Below the pieces are notes generated by a model. That model had not been told where the DNA came from. It did not search any database and saw only the letters and a program-made list of their open reading frames with translations. Positions 52,912-61,899 of a stretch of DNA of 64,000 nt are shown one piece after another; positions within the stretch are counted from its first letter, which is position 1, and every line of letters starts with the position of its first letter. The position numbers and the translations under genes were made by a program. This stretch comes from Methylobacillus gramineus (GTDB lineage: Bacteria > Pseudomonadota > Gammaproteobacteria > Burkholderiales > Methylophilaceae). Location of the stretch: assembly GCF_020532675.1 (NCBI RefSeq), contig NZ_JAJAVE010000001.1, positions 1,612,001 through 1,676,000 of the forward strand. The letters are read 5' to 3'.

Positions 52912-55326
52912 ATGCATACACCTCAGATTTCCATCAAGCCGCTGGCGCGTCAATGGCGTGCAGCCATACTCGCACTTTCACTTGGCAGCACACTCAGCAG
53001 CATGAACATGGTCCACGCTGCTGAAACCAGCACCCCACTGCACGAATACCATATCCCGGCAGGCCCTTTGAGCCAGGCACTCAGCCACTTTGCTGCCGAA
53101 TCAGGCATCCTGCTTTCTGCCGATGCATCGTTGGCAGACGGAAAAACCAGCACAGGCCTCAATGGCCGATATACAGTGGAATCTGGTTTTGAGAAATTGC
53201 TGGTAGGTTCTGGCCTAAGTGTCAAACGGCAAGACAATCAGCGCTATACCATCATCCCACGAGAACATAGAGCCGAAATACTCCCTGAGATTAAAGTCAG
53301 CGCAGGCGACCAAAACATCAACCTATTACCCTCGGCATATGCTGGCGAACAGGTCGCTAAAGGCGTCAGGCTAGGTGTGTTGGGCAACACATCTAATATG
53401 CGCGCACCTTTCAGCACCACCAGTTACACCGCGATATCCATACAGAATCAGCAGGCCAGAACCATCGCTGAATCAATCAATCGTGATCCCTCAGTACGCT
53501 ACACGGTATTACCTGGAGGTAATGTGGATAATCTCTATATCCGCGGTTTCCCAATTTGGGAGGGTAACTCCGGCGAAATCGCTTTTGATGGTATTTATGG
53601 TATTGCACCCAATTACCGAGTACGGACAGAGTATGTGGAACGCATTGAAGTCATCAAGGGGCCAGGCGCCTTATTGTTTGGCATTTCCCCTAATGGCTCG
53701 GTCGGCGGTGTTATTAATATTGCTCCCAAGAGAGCCAATCGTGATGTAACGAACTTGACCACAACACTGATCAGCAATAATCAGGCTGGTGGTCACCTGG
53801 ATATAGGCAGGCGCTTTGGCTCTGATGCCCAGCTTGGGGTTCGTTTCAACGGTAGTTATTACAACGGCGACACCGCGGTGGACAAGCAATCCACTGAAGG
53901 CCACACCGGCGCACTGGCACTGGATTTTGAGGGCGAGCGCTTCCGTTCTACGCTAGACATCATCCTGCAGAAAGAAGATATCAATGCCCCTAGCCGCCCA
54001 TTGATGCCATCAGGCATTAGCCGCATGCCCAGCGCACCAGACGGCAAGCGCAATGTAACCCAACCCTGGGAGTGGTCAGAAAACAAAGAGCAATCCGTCT
54101 TGCTGCGCACGGAATACGATATCAACCAGCATCTTTCGTTATTTGCCAACGCTGGTACATCCTCAGCCAAGGTGTCTCGGGTTTACGACTCAGCACCACG
54201 ATTGGTGAACGAAAGTGGTACAACCCAGGTAACCCCAACCTACGGAGTATTTGACGTAGCTCGGACCACCTATGATGCCGGCTTACGCAGCAAATTCCAG
54301 ACTGGTTTTATCGCGCACTCCGTGACTTTCCAGACCAGCGTCTATCGAGACCGACTGGATCGTGCCCTGCGTGCAGGAACAACAGTCACATCCAACATCT
54401 ATGACACTACAGATTATGCCGAGCAGCAGATTTCCAGGCCAGGCAATATCCCGCGTATTTACGACAACCAAAACACTAGCTTTGCGCTCGTCGATACGAT
54501 GTCGATATTGGATGATAAGCTGCAGCTTTCACTGGGTCTGCGCCACCAGCGGATCAAAACCACCAATTACAATGCGCTAGGACTCAGCAGCAACAATCGT
54601 TATGACCGTAGTGTTTCGACGCCTGCAGTAGGGATTGTGATACAGCCCGTCAAGAACCTGTCTCTTTATGCCAACTATATTGAGGGCCTCAGCAAAGGGG
54701 ATATTGCCCCGCCTGCAGCGGTGAACTATGGCGAGGTATTAGCCCCATACAAGAGCAAGCAATATGAAGCGGGTATCAAGTATGACACCGGACATTTCAT
54801 GACTACGGCCGCCCTGTTCCAGATTGAAAAACCTAGCGGGGGTTTGAGTAACGGCGTGTTTTCTTCCAATAGTGAACAACGCAACAGAGGGTTGGAGCTT
54901 TATGGCTATGGCACAATCTCGCCAGCATTACGTGCCATAGGCGGCATCACGCTTCTGGATAGTGAAATTACCAGCTCTGCCTTATCCAACGTTGCAGGGA
55001 ATCGTCCTATCGGCACCAGCAAACAGCAAGCCAACTTAGGGCTGGAATGGGATGTTAGCGGGATTTCAGGCCTGACGCTTTCCACTGACTTAATTTATAC
55101 AGGCAAGCAATATGTTAATCAGGCCAATACGCTGAGCATCCCATCATGGACAAGAATCGATATTGGTGGCCGTTATCAAACCAGCATTGCTGGAAGGAAT
55201 ACCACTTTACGCGCCACCATCCAGAATCTTGCTGATCGCGATTACTGGTCTGGCATCACATCCTGGGGAGCTGTGTCTCCAGCAATCCCCAGAACGTTTG
55301 TCTTGTCCGCATCCATAGACCTCTAG
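52912..55326 (+). CDS. TonB-dependent siderophore receptor with STN signalling domain (second copy)
   Basis: 804 residues with a signal peptide (ending MVHAAE) and an STN domain (HEYHIPAGPLSQALSHFAAESG). A likely TonB box region (ILPEIKVSA) follows, then the plug (INRDPSVRYTVLPGGNVDN; IKGPGALLFGISPNGSVGGV) and a barrel ending LADRDYWSGIT...FVLSASIDL. It is a paralogue of the receptor at 12854, with divergent plug loops, so a different ferric siderophore is likely. The ligand cannot be named. A start preceded by GGGAG supports 52912. Confidence 0.93.
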   Translation: MHTPQISIKPLARQWRAAILALSLGSTLSSMNMVHAAETSTPLHEYHIPAGPLSQALSHFAAESGILLSADASLADGKTSTGLNGRYTVESGFEKLLVGSGLSVKRQDNQRYTIIPREHRAEILPEIKVSAGDQNINLLPSAYAGEQVAKGVRLGVLGNTSNMRAPFSTTSYTAISIQNQQARTIAESINRDPSVRYTVLPGGNVDNLYIRGFPIWEGNSGEIAFDGIYGIAPNYRVRTEYVERIEVIKGPGALLFGISPNGSVGGVINIAPKRANRDVTNLTTTLISNNQAGGHLDIGRRFGSDAQLGVRFNGSYYNGDTAVDKQSTEGHTGALALDFEGERFRSTLDIILQKEDINAPSRPLMPSGISRMPSAPDGKRNVTQPWEWSENKEQSVLLRTEYDINQHLSLFANAGTSSAKVSRVYDSAPRLVNESGTTQVTPTYGVFDVARTTYDAGLRSKFQTGFIAHSVTFQTSVYRDRLDRALRAGTTVTSNIYDTTDYAEQQISRPGNIPRIYDNQNTSFALVDTMSILDDKLQLSLGLRHQRIKTTNYNALGLSSNNRYDRSVSTPAVGIVIQPVKNLSLYANYIEGLSKGDIAPPAAVNYGEVLAPYKSKQYEAGIKYDTGHFMTTAALFQIEKPSGGLSNGVFSSNSEQRNRGLELYGYGTISPALRAIGGITLLDSEITSSALSNVAGNRPIGTSKQQANLGLEWDVSGISGLTLSTDLIYTGKQYVNQANTLSIPSWTRIDIGGRYQTSIAGRNTTLRATIQNLADRDYWSGITSWGAVSPAIPRTFVLSASIDL

Positions 55327-55334
55327 CTCCCGGA

Positions 55335-55363
55335 GCTGTAGCCAGGTATTACCTTGCTACAGC
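55335..55363. terminator. Hairpin between convergent receptor and DUF4153 genes
   Basis: GCTGTAGC (55335-55342) pairs with GCTACAGC (55356-55363), and AGGT/ACCT extends the pairing inside. No T-run follows. It lies between two convergent stops, 9 bp after the receptor gene. Confidence 0.55.
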
Positions 55364-55364
55364 C

Positions 55365-57107
55365 CTATTCGCCCTGAACCCCATACTTCATATCACCTAT
55401 CCACAATTCGCCCCAGCGCGCTGGCTTGCTGGCAAAGTCCTGGCTATCCAATGCTTGCAGGGTTTCCTGCGTGTTCAATTTATGTAGATCCACTCCGCTT
55501 AACCTGCCACTCGACTTCCATCGCCCCTGGCTCAATTCAAAAATAAGGCTCGAATAGCCATTGAGTAAAATCAGTTCATCCATGCCATCGTGATTCAGAT
55601 CCAATTTAAGCACTGGGCAAGGCTTGTCTTTCTGGCAATTAAGGTACAAAGCCTGCCGATTCAACTGCTCACGTACCTCCTGAAGAAATGCCGCTGGAAG
55701 CTCGGCATCATGCGGATATATCTTGAGCTGTTGCCGCACTGATTCGTCACTCTGTTCTGGACCATTCCCTGGCTTAAAAGTACGGTAGGTCACCTTACTC
55801 GCATCGGTCGCTTTTTTCCGGAGCAAGGCCGCTTGTGGGTGAGATTGCTCGCGACTGAGACTCAACAATGCTTGGTTACCATAACGCCCAGCTTCCAGGC
55901 GCAGATACTCAAAATCAAAACTGCTGATATCCACCTTTTGTTGCAACAAACGCGCCACCTGACTATTCACGGCAATCCTGGCCGGATCCAGCACCGGGCT
56001 ACAAGTCAGGATCGCCAGTGCCACGGTGATCAGGGCCGCACCGATATTCACCCGGCTGGCAGATGCCATCCAGATCGGTTGCCGACGCAACACCACCCAG
56101 GCATAACCCAGCGCATAAATCGCCATGACGACAATCACCAGGGCGGCCCAGACGCGATCAATGGTCCAACCATATTGGGTAACACGCAAACCCAGGGAAT
56201 ACACACACAATGCGATATACACTGGCATTACCAGCAAACTTAGGCCTATAAAACGCAATAGCCATCTGGGAAAACGTTGCTCCCCTGAAGCATCCTGCCA
56301 GGCTGCATTGAACAAAAATACGGTCCAGGCCAGTAAGCTCAGCATCAGGCTGGTGGCATAGCCTGTCTTCCAGAGCAACGCAAGGCCCTGGAAAGGCAAA
56401 GCCAACAAGAATAGGAGCAGGATAAAACTCACGAGTGGCAACAACCAGCCCAGGATATTCAGGCTTGCGCGGTAAATCCCCACCAAGGCCTCTTCCTTGG
56501 CGGCATAAAGAGAAAGGCCTATGCCAAAGATAATGGTGGTGGCTGGATAGGCAAAGATTCTGCTGGTAAACCAATCCATGAGCGTGTTGACATTGAGCAC
56601 CTTGAACAAGCCCGCAAGCAAGAACAATAATGTCCAGAACAGCCCGGTGAAGAGCGCCGCCAGCATCAGCTTGATCCAGTTGCGCCAGGCCGCAGAAAAG
56701 AGCAGTGGGTAATCGCTGGCCCAGCTACCCCGGCTCAGTTTATGTTCGGCAAACGGCAGCAAGACAAACCAGCTGGATAAGGCGATCACATTCAGGATAA
56801 AGCCCAGCTCTCCCGTTTTATTGACCGGTAAGTCCGCCACCCATGCCTGGTGCCCCATATAAGCTGCAGCGCCTGCCATCAGTACGGAAAAGCCGGTTGC
56901 CATGCTCCACAATAGTGTCTGCTGGCGATAGTGGGAAAGCACCATCAGGCTGAGTGGCAGGGTGATGATCACGGCATATAAGGGCCAAATTAAACTAAAA
57001 TACTGTCCTGGTATTGATAGCTTCAGCAGCCACTCGTGCAGCAACCACAGGCTCACTCCCTGCAGTGCAGCCCAGGCAATTATCCAGCCCCGCTCTTGCT
57101 TATCCAT
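55365..57107 (-). CDS. DUF4153-domain polytopic membrane protein
   Basis: 580 residues from the ATG at 57107 (MDKQERGWIIAWAALQGV), with GGGAG upstream. About eleven hydrophobic segments fill the first ~385 residues in the DUF4153 pattern (WRNWIKLMLAALFTGLFWTLL; FAYPATTIIFGIGLSLY). The C-terminal ~190 residues are soluble and include a calcium-loop-like segment (LDLNHDGMDELILLNG). The function is unknown. It is divergent from panD. Confidence 0.85.
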   Translation of the reverse strand: MDKQERGWIIAWAALQGVSLWLLHEWLLKLSIPGQYFSLIWPLYAVIITLPLSLMVLSHYRQQTLLWSMATGFSVLMAGAAAYMGHQAWVADLPVNKTGELGFILNVIALSSWFVLLPFAEHKLSRGSWASDYPLLFSAAWRNWIKLMLAALFTGLFWTLLFLLAGLFKVLNVNTLMDWFTSRIFAYPATTIIFGIGLSLYAAKEEALVGIYRASLNILGWLLPLVSFILLLFLLALPFQGLALLWKTGYATSLMLSLLAWTVFLFNAAWQDASGEQRFPRWLLRFIGLSLLVMPVYIALCVYSLGLRVTQYGWTIDRVWAALVIVVMAIYALGYAWVVLRRQPIWMASASRVNIGAALITVALAILTCSPVLDPARIAVNSQVARLLQQKVDISSFDFEYLRLEAGRYGNQALLSLSREQSHPQAALLRKKATDASKVTYRTFKPGNGPEQSDESVRQQLKIYPHDAELPAAFLQEVREQLNRQALYLNCQKDKPCPVLKLDLNHDGMDELILLNGYSSLIFELSQGRWKSSGRLSGVDLHKLNTQETLQALDSQDFASKPARWGELWIGDMKYGVQGE

Positions 57108-57203
57108 AATGCTATATCTCCCTCTGCAATAAAACTTCATTTATTCAGCGTGTTGTTTACACTATAATAGCCGGTCTTATTTTTACATTACAATTGGTAG
57201 GCC

Positions 57204-57584
57204 ATGCAAAGAACTATGCTCAAATCCAAGCTACATCGCGTGCGCGTAACGCACTCGGAGCTGGACTATGAGGGATCCTGCGCCATTGATGAAGCGTTGC
57301 TGGAAGCCGCGGACATCCGTGAATACCAGCAAATCGACATCTACAATATCAATAACGGTGAACGTTTCACAACCTACGCCATTCGCGCCCAGCGTAATTC
57401 CGGCACAATTTCGGTCAACGGAGCGGCTGCCCGCAAGGCAAGCCCCGGCGATCTGCTGATTATTGCGACTTATGCCAGCTATACCGAAGCTGAGCTGGCA
57501 ACATTTAACCCCCAACTGGTGTACGTTGATACAGAAAACCGTATCAAGGACCAACGCCAGCATATACCTGTACAAGCCGCCTAA
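57204..57584 (+). CDS. panD: Aspartate 1-decarboxylase proenzyme
   Basis: 126 residues, as usual. The self-cleavage site G24-S25 lies in [10 protein letters not shown]; cleavage makes the pyruvoyl group. Y58 and the block [23 protein letters not shown] are conserved. It makes beta-alanine for PanC. A TATAAT at 57163-57168 may be its -10 element. The stop overlaps the rsfS start (TAATG). Confidence 0.96.
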   Translation: MQRTMLKSKLHRVRVTHSELDYEGSCAIDEALLEAADIREYQQIDIYNINNGERFTTYAIRAQRNSGTISVNGAAARKASPGDLLIIATYASYTEAELATFNPQLVYVDTENRIKDQRQHIPVQAA

Positions 57585-57943
57585 TGCTAGATCTAGAAGA
57601 AATGAAGCTGGCCGTCGTCGACGCGCTGGAAGATATCAAAGCCTTTGATATCACGGTGATGGATGTGCGCAAGCTCACCTCCATGACCAATTACATGATA
57701 GTCGCCAGCGCGAACTCCACGCGCCAGGCCAAGGCTGTTGCCGATAACGTACGCGAAAAACTCAAAGCCAAGGGTGCCAACCTGCAAGGCACCGAAGGTG
57801 AAAAAGAAGGTGAATGGGTGCTGGTTGACCTGGGCGATATCGTCGTTCACGTCATGATTCCTGCTACCCGTGCCTATTACAACCTGGAACAACTCTGGGG
57901 TGAGGCCGAAAACCGCCGCGGTCATATCAAACCCACAGAGTAG
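57584..57943 (+). CDS. rsfS: Ribosomal silencing factor RsfS
   Basis: 119 residues. The blocks DALEDIKAFDITVMDVRKL, NYMIVASANSTRQAKAVAD and GEWVLVDLGDIVVHVM are those of RsfS/YbeB, which binds L14 and blocks subunit joining in stationary phase. The usual neighbour rlmH follows after 10 bp. nadD, often placed before it, is replaced here by panD. Confidence 0.96.
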   Translation: MLDLEEMKLAVVDALEDIKAFDITVMDVRKLTSMTNYMIVASANSTRQAKAVADNVREKLKAKGANLQGTEGEKEGEWVLVDLGDIVVHVMIPATRAYYNLEQLWGEAENRRGHIKPTE

Positions 57944-57953
57944 TTAGCCCCTC

Positions 57954-58421
57954 TTGAAGCTGCGGATTATTTCTGTCGGTCATAAAATGCCAGACTGGGT
58001 GCAATCCGCATGCACCGAATATATCAAGCGCATGCCTCGCGAAATGTCGGTAGATATCGTCGAGATCAAGCCTGACAAACGCGCTTCCGGGAAAAATGCG
58101 GCCGTTGTACAGGAAGCTGAAGCCAAGCGCATACTGGAAGCCGCTGGACGCGACTACCTGGTAGCTCTGGATGAACGCGGCCAGGAAGTCAGCACCTTGC
58201 AACTGGCAGAGCGCATGAAAACCTGGCTGGGAAACGGCCGTGACATCAGCCTGATCATAGGCGGTGCTGACGGCCTGCATGAAGATATCAAGCAACAAGC
58301 TGATTGGCTGTGGAGCCTGTCGCGCCTCACCATGCCACACGGCATGGTACGCGTGATGCTGAGTGAGCAGCTTTATCGCGCCCATAGCGTCATCAACAAT
58401 CATCCCTACCACCGCGAATAA
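57954..58421 (+). CDS. rlmH: 23S rRNA pseudouridine-1915 N3-methyltransferase RlmH
   Basis: 155 residues starting with TTG at 57954 (KLRIISVGHKMPDWVQ). SPOUT-fold features include LVALDERGQEVSTLQLAERM, FLIIGGADG-like SLIIGGADGLHED and the trefoil knot SLSRLTMPHGMVRVMLSEQLYRA. The stop overlaps the photolyase start (TAATG). Confidence 0.95.
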   Translation: MKLRIISVGHKMPDWVQSACTEYIKRMPREMSVDIVEIKPDKRASGKNAAVVQEAEAKRILEAAGRDYLVALDERGQEVSTLQLAERMKTWLGNGRDISLIIGGADGLHEDIKQQADWLWSLSRLTMPHGMVRVMLSEQLYRAHSVINNHPYHRE

Positions 58422-59860
58422 TGGACAAAGCCCTCGTCTGGTTCCGGCGTGACCTGCGCGATTATGACCATGCAGCACTTTACCATGCGCTGAAATCCGC
58501 CAGGCAGGTGTATTGCGTCTTCATTTTTGATACTGACCTTCTTACCGCTCTGACCGACAAGGCTGACCGTCGGGTCGAGTTTATCTGGGAGAGCGTTAGA
58601 GAACTCAAATCCGCTCTGCAACAGCATGGAGGCGAGCTGATTGTCAGAACCGGCAATCCCGTCAAACTCATTCCCTTACTGGCCCAGCAGCTGCAAGTGG
58701 AAGCCGTGTTCTGTAACCACGATTACGAACCTGCTGCCATCCAGCGCGATCAATCAGTGCAACAATCCGTGGCGCAGAGCCATATTGAATTCCACAGTTA
58801 CAAAGACCAGGTCATTTTCGAGAAAAATGAAATTCTCACCAAAACCGGTACCGCATTCAGTGTCTTCACGCCTTACAAGAATGCCTGCCTCAGAACACTC
58901 AATGACTTTTACCTGAAGGCCTATCCAGTAGACCGGTATCTGGGGAGTCTGGCTGCTCATCCCCATGAGCCCATGCTAGACCTGCAGAGCCTTGGGTTCG
59001 AACCTACCAACCTGCAGTCTCTCAAACTACCAACGGGTATGTCGGGTGGAGTCGCACTATTTGAAGACTTCAGCCAACGCATCCAGCGCTACCGTGACAC
59101 ACGGGACTTTCCTGGCATTAAAGGCCCCTCCTACCTGTCAGTGCACTTACGTTTTGGCACTGTTTCCATCCGTCACCTGGCAAGAACTGCCTGGAATACC
59201 GGGGGGCAAGGCGCCGAAACCTGGCTCAACGAGCTATTGTGGCGCGATTTCTATTTCCAGATATTGCATCACCACCCTCAAGTAGCTGCAGGCCAGGCTT
59301 TCAGGCCCGAATTCAATCAAATTCCGTTTCCCAATGACCCATCGCTGTTTGCCGCCTGGTGTGAAGGCCGTACCGGTTACCCGCTGGTGGATGCTGCCAT
59401 GCGCCAGCTCAACCAGACTGGCTACATGCATAATCGATTGCGCATGGTAACAGCCAGTTTCCTCGTCAAGGATTTGCTCATTGACTGGCGCTGGGGTGAG
59501 CAGTATTTTGCAGAAAAATTGATTGATTTCGACCTATCCGCCAATAATGGCGGCTGGCAATGGGCCGCCTCTACCGGATGCGATGCACAACCATGGTTCC
59601 GTATCTTCAACCCGGTGACTCAATCAGAAAAATTTGATGCTGAAGGCAAGTTCATCCGCAAATATGTGCCTGAGCTATCGCAGTGTGACAACAATGAAAT
59701 CCATGCTCCCTGGCTGATCCCACCCCTGCGCCAGCAATCACTGAACATCCTGATCGGCAAACACTATCCACTGCCAGTGGTAGACCATGCCACCAGGCGA
59801 GAACAGGTATTGGCATTGTACAAACAGGCATCCAATCCTGATCAGGGCATCAAGCCGTAG
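58421..59860 (+). CDS. phrB: Deoxyribodipyrimidine photolyase
   Basis: 479 residues. The N-terminal antenna domain starts DKALVWFRRDLRDYDH. The FAD-binding domain has LLWRDFYFQILHHHP, EGRTGYPLVDAAMRQL, MHNRLRMVTASFLVKDLL and LSANNGGWQWAASTGCDAQPWFR in separate blocks, as in class I CPD photolyases. It repairs cyclobutane pyrimidine dimers using light. It is translationally coupled to rlmH and overlaps the convergent fbp gene by 11 bp. Confidence 0.95.
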   Translation: MDKALVWFRRDLRDYDHAALYHALKSARQVYCVFIFDTDLLTALTDKADRRVEFIWESVRELKSALQQHGGELIVRTGNPVKLIPLLAQQLQVEAVFCNHDYEPAAIQRDQSVQQSVAQSHIEFHSYKDQVIFEKNEILTKTGTAFSVFTPYKNACLRTLNDFYLKAYPVDRYLGSLAAHPHEPMLDLQSLGFEPTNLQSLKLPTGMSGGVALFEDFSQRIQRYRDTRDFPGIKGPSYLSVHLRFGTVSIRHLARTAWNTGGQGAETWLNELLWRDFYFQILHHHPQVAAGQAFRPEFNQIPFPNDPSLFAAWCEGRTGYPLVDAAMRQLNQTGYMHNRLRMVTASFLVKDLLIDWRWGEQYFAEKLIDFDLSANNGGWQWAASTGCDAQPWFRIFNPVTQSEKFDAEGKFIRKYVPELSQCDNNEIHAPWLIPPLRQQSLNILIGKHYPLPVVDHATRREQVLALYKQASNPDQGIKP

Positions 59861-60857
59861 GATCTTTCAGCGAATGATAACTGAGCAACAACTCAACCTC
59901 CTCCTGTGCGCCTAATATCACCGGCACCCGCTGGTGCAGTGCAGTTGGTTCTATTTCCAACAGACGCTTGTGCCCTGTCGTCGCAAGGCCACCAGCCTGC
60001 TCAATTAACCAGCCCATGGGACTGGCCTCATACAGCAGCCGCAAACGCCCGCCCTTGCCCTTGGTACGGCTGTCCAGGGGATACAAAAACACCCCGCCCC
60101 TAATCAGCAGCCTATGCACCTCCGCCACCATGGAGGCCACCCAGCGCATATTGAAATCCTTGCCTCTTGCTCCTTGAGTACCCGCCAAACACTCATCAAT
60201 GTAGCGCTGCACAGGCGGCTGCCAGAATCTCTGATTGGACATATTGATGGCAAACTCCTGCGCTTCAGGGGCAATACGCATCGCTGGATGCGTCAGCATG
60301 AATTCACCGCTATCAGGATCGAGCGTAAATCCGTTCACGCCCTGGCCTGTAGTCAACACCAGCATGGTAGACGTACCATACAATGCATACCCTGCACATA
60401 CTTGCTGCGTGCCCAGTTGGAGAAAATCCTGCTCAGTCAGGGGCCCTTCACTGTCAGGACCAGGCAATACTGAAAAGATACTGCCCACCGAGAGGTTGAG
60501 ATTGACGTTGGACGAACCATCCAAAGGATCAAATACCAGCAGAAACCCACCAGCCTTGGCTGAGAACTCAAGCGTATGCTCCATTTCCTCAGAGGCAATG
60601 CCTGCGATATAAGGATTGTCTTCGGCCATCTTGATGAAGATATCGTTACTAATCACATCCAGTGTTTTTTGCTGTTCACCCTGAATATTTTCGTGCCCGA
60701 CATTGCCCATATTGCCCAACAATGCGCCATGACTGACCTCTCTGGCCACCAGCTTGCAGGCTTGGGCAATGTCCCCAATCACCGACAACAGATGTTGGGA
60801 ATGATCGACACCATGCTGCTGGGTTTCAAAAAAATGTAATAAGGTAGGTGGGTGCAT
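59850..60857 (-). CDS. fbp: Fructose-1,6-bisphosphatase class 1
   Basis: 335 residues. The metal-binding block VFDPLDGSSNVNLNLSVGSIF and the active-site region GGVFLYPLDSRTKGKGGRLRLLYEASPMG are characteristic. It hydrolyses fructose-1,6-bisphosphate to fructose-6-phosphate in gluconeogenesis and in regeneration of the formaldehyde acceptor of ribulose monophosphate methylotrophs. Its 3' end overlaps phrB by 11 bp, tail to tail. Confidence 0.96.
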   Translation of the reverse strand: MHPPTLLHFFETQQHGVDHSQHLLSVIGDIAQACKLVAREVSHGALLGNMGNVGHENIQGEQQKTLDVISNDIFIKMAEDNPYIAGIASEEMEHTLEFSAKAGGFLLVFDPLDGSSNVNLNLSVGSIFSVLPGPDSEGPLTEQDFLQLGTQQVCAGYALYGTSTMLVLTTGQGVNGFTLDPDSGEFMLTHPAMRIAPEAQEFAINMSNQRFWQPPVQRYIDECLAGTQGARGKDFNMRWVASMVAEVHRLLIRGGVFLYPLDSRTKGKGGRLRLLYEASPMGWLIEQAGGLATTGHKRLLEIEPTALHQRVPVILGAQEEVELLLSYHSLKDPTA

Positions 60858-61029
60858 GCATTTCTTCCATCAGGAAATAAATATGATCACGTTTTAAGCC
60901 GGAATGGCGCAGCCTAGGGCTCATTGCAAGGCCAGCAGTGTTTCATTTTTACAACTAATACACAAAGACCATGCCAACAGCATTTCAAATGAGTGGACAA
61001 GTAAAAATCGCTCGGTTAAAGTTGGCTCC

Positions 61030-61051
61030 GTGTGTCAATTTAGAGACACAC
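61030..61051. promoter_or_regulatory. Hairpin in the region upstream of mlaA
   Basis: GTGTGTC (61030-61036) pairs with GACACAC (61045-61051) around eight bases. It lies 20 bp before the mlaA start, likely in the 5' untranslated region. No T-run follows. It could affect mRNA stability or translation. Confidence 0.35.
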
Positions 61052-61071
61052 CATCATAACTAGGACAATGT

Positions 61072-61785
61072 ATGCGCTTTCAAATTTCCGCAATAACTGC
61101 CAGTGTCGCTCTTGCTCTGACACTTACTGGCTGTGCCTCCCAAGCTAACAAAGATCCGCTGGAAAGCATAAACCGCGGAGTCTACAAATTCAATGACACT
61201 GCTGATAAAGCAGTTCTCAAGCCAATTGCAGGTGCATACAAAGCAGTACTGCCTAGCCCGATCAGAACCGGCGTGAATAACTTCTTCACCAATCTGACCA
61301 CCATCACATCGATTATCAACAATATTCTCCAGCTTGAGCTAGGCAAGGCCATGGACAACACCGGCCGTGTATTGATCAATAGCACCTTAGGCCTGGGTGG
61401 CGTTATTGATGTCGCATCCATGGACAACGTTCCCAGACATTACGCTGACTTCGGCCAGACCCTTGGACATTGGGGCATGAGCAGTGGTGCCTACCTGGTG
61501 ATTCCATTCCTCGGCCCTAGCACTGCACGTGACTTTGCTGGCATGGGTGTAGACACACTGGTGTTTGATCCTATCCAGTACGTGGACAATGTGCGCGCCC
61601 GTAACCAGTTACGTGCAGTCAAGTTCATCGACCTGCGCTCGCAATACCTGCCAGCCAGTGATTTACTGGATGATGCTGCGCTTGATCCTTATACCTTCAT
61701 GCGTGATGCTTACCTCGCACGTCGTGAACAGTTTGTCACTGGCAAGGCGCCGGTTGATGCCACGTATGAAGATGATGATGAATAA
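61072..61785 (+). CDS. mlaA: MlaA (VacJ) outer membrane phospholipid-transport lipoprotein
   Basis: 237 residues with lipobox LTGC (about residue 21). The family block DPLESINRGVYKFND, then VLPSPIRTGVNNFFTNL, GRVLINSTLGLGGVIDVAS and GAYLVIPFLGPSTARD. MlaA removes mislocalised phospholipids from the outer leaflet of the outer membrane and passes them to MlaC. The acidic tail (TYEDDDE) is common. It stands alone, without mlaBCDEF, and is followed by a terminator. Confidence 0.95.
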   Translation: MRFQISAITASVALALTLTGCASQANKDPLESINRGVYKFNDTADKAVLKPIAGAYKAVLPSPIRTGVNNFFTNLTTITSIINNILQLELGKAMDNTGRVLINSTLGLGGVIDVASMDNVPRHYADFGQTLGHWGMSSGAYLVIPFLGPSTARDFAGMGVDTLVFDPIQYVDNVRARNQLRAVKFIDLRSQYLPASDLLDDAALDPYTFMRDAYLARREQFVTGKAPVDATYEDDDE

Positions 61786-61821
61786 CAAGTGAATTGAGCA
61801 GTAGATTGCTCTGTCATGAAT

Positions 61822-61852
61822 AAAAAAAGCCCCGAATTTCGGGGCTTTTTTT
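61822..61852. terminator. Bidirectional terminator between mlaA and pmbA
   Basis: GCCCCGA (61829-61835) pairs with TCGGGGC (61839-61845), with seven A's before and seven T's after. It can terminate both mlaA and the convergent pmbA. Confidence 0.94.
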
Positions 61853-61899
61853 ATTGTGCTTATTTTGAGTTTAAGCTGAGAAATTATGAGTCAAGCGGC

